Shown one piece after another: positions 62,454 through 64,000 of a stretch of DNA of 64,000 bases. The position numbers and the translations under genes are program-made. The notes beneath the pieces were generated by a model. It ran no database searches and had not been told where the DNA came from. It saw only the letters and a list, made by a program, of their open reading frames with translations. Position 1 is the stretch's first letter, and every line of letters starts with the position of its first letter. The DNA is from Ectothiorhodospira magna (GTDB lineage Bacteria > Pseudomonadota > Gammaproteobacteria > Ectothiorhodospirales > Ectothiorhodospiraceae). The stretch spans positions 1 to 64,000 of the forward strand of contig NZ_FOFO01000018.1 in the NCBI RefSeq assembly GCF_900110965.1, given 5' to 3'.

Positions 62454-62678
62454 ATGTCCAATAAGGAAGATCTCATCGAGATGGAAGGCACCGTCACTGA
62501 CGTGATGCCTGATCAGCGTTTTCGCGTGGAACTGGAAAACGGCGTCCAGGTGCAGGCTTACGCCTCCGGCAAGATGCGCCGCTACCGTATCCGCGTGGTC
62601 AGCGGCGACAAGGTCAAACTGGAGATGTCTCCCTACGACCTGACCAAGGGCCGCATCAGCTACCGTTACAAGCATTGA
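62454..62678 (+). CDS. infA: Translation initiation factor IF-1
   Basis: The 74-residue OB-fold protein aligns over its length with IF-1: '[20 protein letters not shown]', '[20 protein letters not shown]' and '[11 protein letters not shown]'. IF-1 occupies the ribosomal A site during initiation. It is slightly longer at the N-terminus than E. coli IF-1 and stands alone rather than with rpmJ/secY or aat/clpA, so it could be a second copy. Confidence 0.9.
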   Translation: MSNKEDLIEMEGTVTDVMPDQRFRVELENGVQVQAYASGKMRRYRIRVVSGDKVKLEMSPYDLTKGRISYRYKH

Positions 62679-62726
62679 TCCGGTTCGCGGGGGCATCCTT
62701 GCCCCTGCCACCACTGGGCCCGGTGC

Positions 62727-63164
62727 TCACCGGGTCGCCATCAGGCTCCGGTCCAGGGCCTGACGCAGGACTTCCACACTGGCCGGTGCCGGTAATTGCT
62801 CCACCAGTGTTCCCCGGTCTGAATACAACAGCACGGCCCCGTCCCGAACCCCATGCTGATCTGCCAGCCGGCGCCCGTCGGGGGTGCCCACATTGGCCAC
62901 CAGAAAGTGAACCTGGGGCGTGTAGTCGTCCCGAATCTCGTCCATGTATCCCATCACCCGCATCCCCGCCATGAAGGTGCTATCGTAGATCAGCACCAGA
63001 GCCGGTTGCCCGTCTCCGATACGGCTCAGATCCGTAGAGTAGGCCCCCTTGGGCAGTTGACTCCAGATCAGGGCAGCGGCTACCAGCAATATCAGGGGGG
63101 TCACCAGCATCCTGGCCCAGGGCGGTAGCCCCTTGCGGGTTGACCTTGTGGTGTCTTGGCCCAT
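62727..63164 (-). CDS. Membrane-anchored thioredoxin-fold protein without active-site cysteines
   Basis: The 145-residue protein has one N-terminal membrane span ('MLVTPLILLVAAALIWSQL') and a periplasmic thioredoxin-like domain: 'ALVLIYDSTFMAGMRVMGYM', 'VHFLVANVGTPDGRRLADQH' and 'GAVLLYSDRGTLVEQL'. The position of the redox CxxC is taken by 'STFMAGM', so it cannot act as a reductase; a binding or chaperone role is possible. GGAGGA precedes the ATG. It is divergent from the Usp gene. Confidence 0.7.
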   Translation of the reverse strand: MGQDTTRSTRKGLPPWARMLVTPLILLVAAALIWSQLPKGAYSTDLSRIGDGQPALVLIYDSTFMAGMRVMGYMDEIRDDYTPQVHFLVANVGTPDGRRLADQHGVRDGAVLLYSDRGTLVEQLPAPASVEVLRQALDRSLMATR

Positions 63165-63323
63165 CGTTGTCCTCCTGGTGTGTTGAGTGTTCTGGCCGGG
63201 TCTTGAAATCCACTGCGGCGATGAACGTGGCTGGCATTGTACTGCAAGCCGGCAGCGTGACACCGGCGGCAACTGTGCGACAATCGGAGCAACCGGAGCC
63301 ATGTCCTGCACGAGAGAGATACC

Positions 63324-64000
63324 ATGCCCCTGAGCAAGATCCTGTTTGCCACCGACCTGTCCCCTGGCGCCGATCATGCCGGTCGCCGTGCCTTGCAACT
63401 GGCCACCGCAGAAGGCGCCCGGTTACGGGTGATCAACGTGATACCCGCCCCGAGCCTGGATGAAACCGTCCTCAAACGATGGCGGGGTGATACCCATCAC
63501 CTCATGGCGGATCTGATGGCGGCCACTGAACAGGCCCTGGCAGAGCGCATGACCACCCTGGGGGCCAGCGATGATCTGGCCATGGAGATCCGCTGCCTGC
63601 GGGGCCAGGGTCACAAACAGATTCTGACGGAGGCCCGTGAGTTTGGAGCAGACCTGATCGTGGTGGGTTCCCACGGCCAGCGCAGCTTCAAGGATATTCT
63701 GCTGGGTACCACCACCCAGAACCTGGTCCACCATGCCGACCGGCCCATCCTGGTGGTAAAACAGCCGGTACAGGGGGCTTACCGTCGTATCGTGGTGCCG
63801 GTGGATTACTCGGAACGGACCCGCAAGGCCCTGCATCTGGCGGCGGCCCTTTCCCCTGACGACTCCCTGCACGCAGTCCATGCCTACGACATGGATGCCC
63901 TGGATCAGGTGCTGCGTCATCGGGTGGTGGCCAGCGAGGTGGCGCGGATCAAACAGGAAGTGCGCGCCGAACAGGAGCAGGCGCTGAATGATTTTCTGGC
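63324..64000 (+). CDS. Universal stress protein, tandem Usp domains (cut at right edge)
   Basis: The first Usp domain starts 'MPLSKILFATDLSPGADHAG' and has the ATP-binding loop 'DLIVVGSHGQRSFKDILLGT' and 'ADRPILVVK'. A second begins at about residue 154, 'RRIVVPVDYSERTRKALHLA'. The frame is open at the window end. Tandem Usps are usually about 280-300 residues and act in stress resistance through ATP binding. Confidence 0.9.
   Translation, partial: MPLSKILFATDLSPGADHAGRRALQLATAEGARLRVINVIPAPSLDETVLKRWRGDTHHLMADLMAATEQALAERMTTLGASDDLAMEIRCLRGQGHKQILTEAREFGADLIVVGSHGQRSFKDILLGTTTQNLVHHADRPILVVKQPVQGAYRRIVVPVDYSERTRKALHLAAALSPDDSLHAVHAYDMDALDQVLRHRVVASEVARIKQEVRAEQEQALNDFL

Overview
The window looks like the chromosome of a GC-rich gammaproteobacterium, most likely a Chromatiales / Ectothiorhodospiraceae-type organism. 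This is an inference from a Tat-exported high-potential iron-sulfur protein (HiPIP), the murJ-ribF-ileS-lspA-ispH block, the proB-obg-rpmA-rplU / ispB block, ampDE, fxsA-groESL with a CIRCE operator, and katG. I ran no database search.

Layout. Positions 1-3204 are a graveyard of mobile DNA: a truncated IS607-type element, a triply frameshifted IS630-type transposase, an intact VapC-like toxin / Phd-like antitoxin pair in reversed order, and a broken TnpB. Positions 3205-3364 and 24994-25153 form a 160-bp near-perfect direct repeat that includes the 3' part of a tRNA-Arg(CCG) gene. The complete tRNA is at 25104-25180, and only its last 50 nt recur at 3315-3364. The 21,789 bp between equivalent repeat positions are therefore a genomic island integrated at tRNA-Arg.

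The island begins with an integration module: a small AlpA/excisionase-like HTH protein, an unknown 98-aa protein, a tyrosine integrase, a second small HTH protein and a divergent XRE regulator. Its cargo is defence-like. A uracil-DNA-glycosylase-superfamily protein is translationally close to an unrecognised 563-aa protein. After some decayed DNA (including a vsr remnant) comes a complete sspABCD-type cassette for single-stranded DNA phosphorothioation: cysteine desulfurase, DUF4007 protein, large ATPase and PP-loop ATP pyrophosphatase. A DNA phosphorothioation-associated methyltransferase-like protein follows. Converging on it is a tightly overlapping four-gene operon encoding a PLD-nuclease/DEVH-helicase, a 72-aa protein, an SMC-like ATPase and a 145-aa protein. 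That operon is probably the restriction arm, comparable to SspFGH or Dnd restriction modules, but its exact composition could not be matched.

The right side (25181-64000) is ordinary chromosome. It contains a DnaA-box cluster, a HisN/IMPase-family phosphatase, ampE-ampD divergent from rep, a K+/H+ antiporter, copA, an OmpA-family protein, groEL-groES with CIRCE and a sigma-70 promoter, fxsA, katG, a diguanylate cyclase, ispH-lspA-ileS-ribF-murJ (one strand), rpsT, proB-obg, rpmA-rplU, ispB, tRNA-Pro(CGG), a BamD-like lipoprotein, nadA, a thioredoxin-like protein, an acyl-CoA synthetase next to a FadL-type porin, HiPIP, a FimT-like pseudopilin, a TehA/TDT permease, an IF-1 protein, a cysteine-free thioredoxin-fold protein and a tandem Usp protein cut by the window edge. 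REP-like GGGAGAGGGG palindromes recur in three places.

The likely logic of the island: SspABCD marks host DNA with sulfur, the methyltransferase-like protein may add or monitor a second mark, and the convergent operon attacks unmarked DNA. The glycosylase pair may be a separate base-excision-type anti-phage module. The function of the pair and of the two small restriction-operon proteins is inference.
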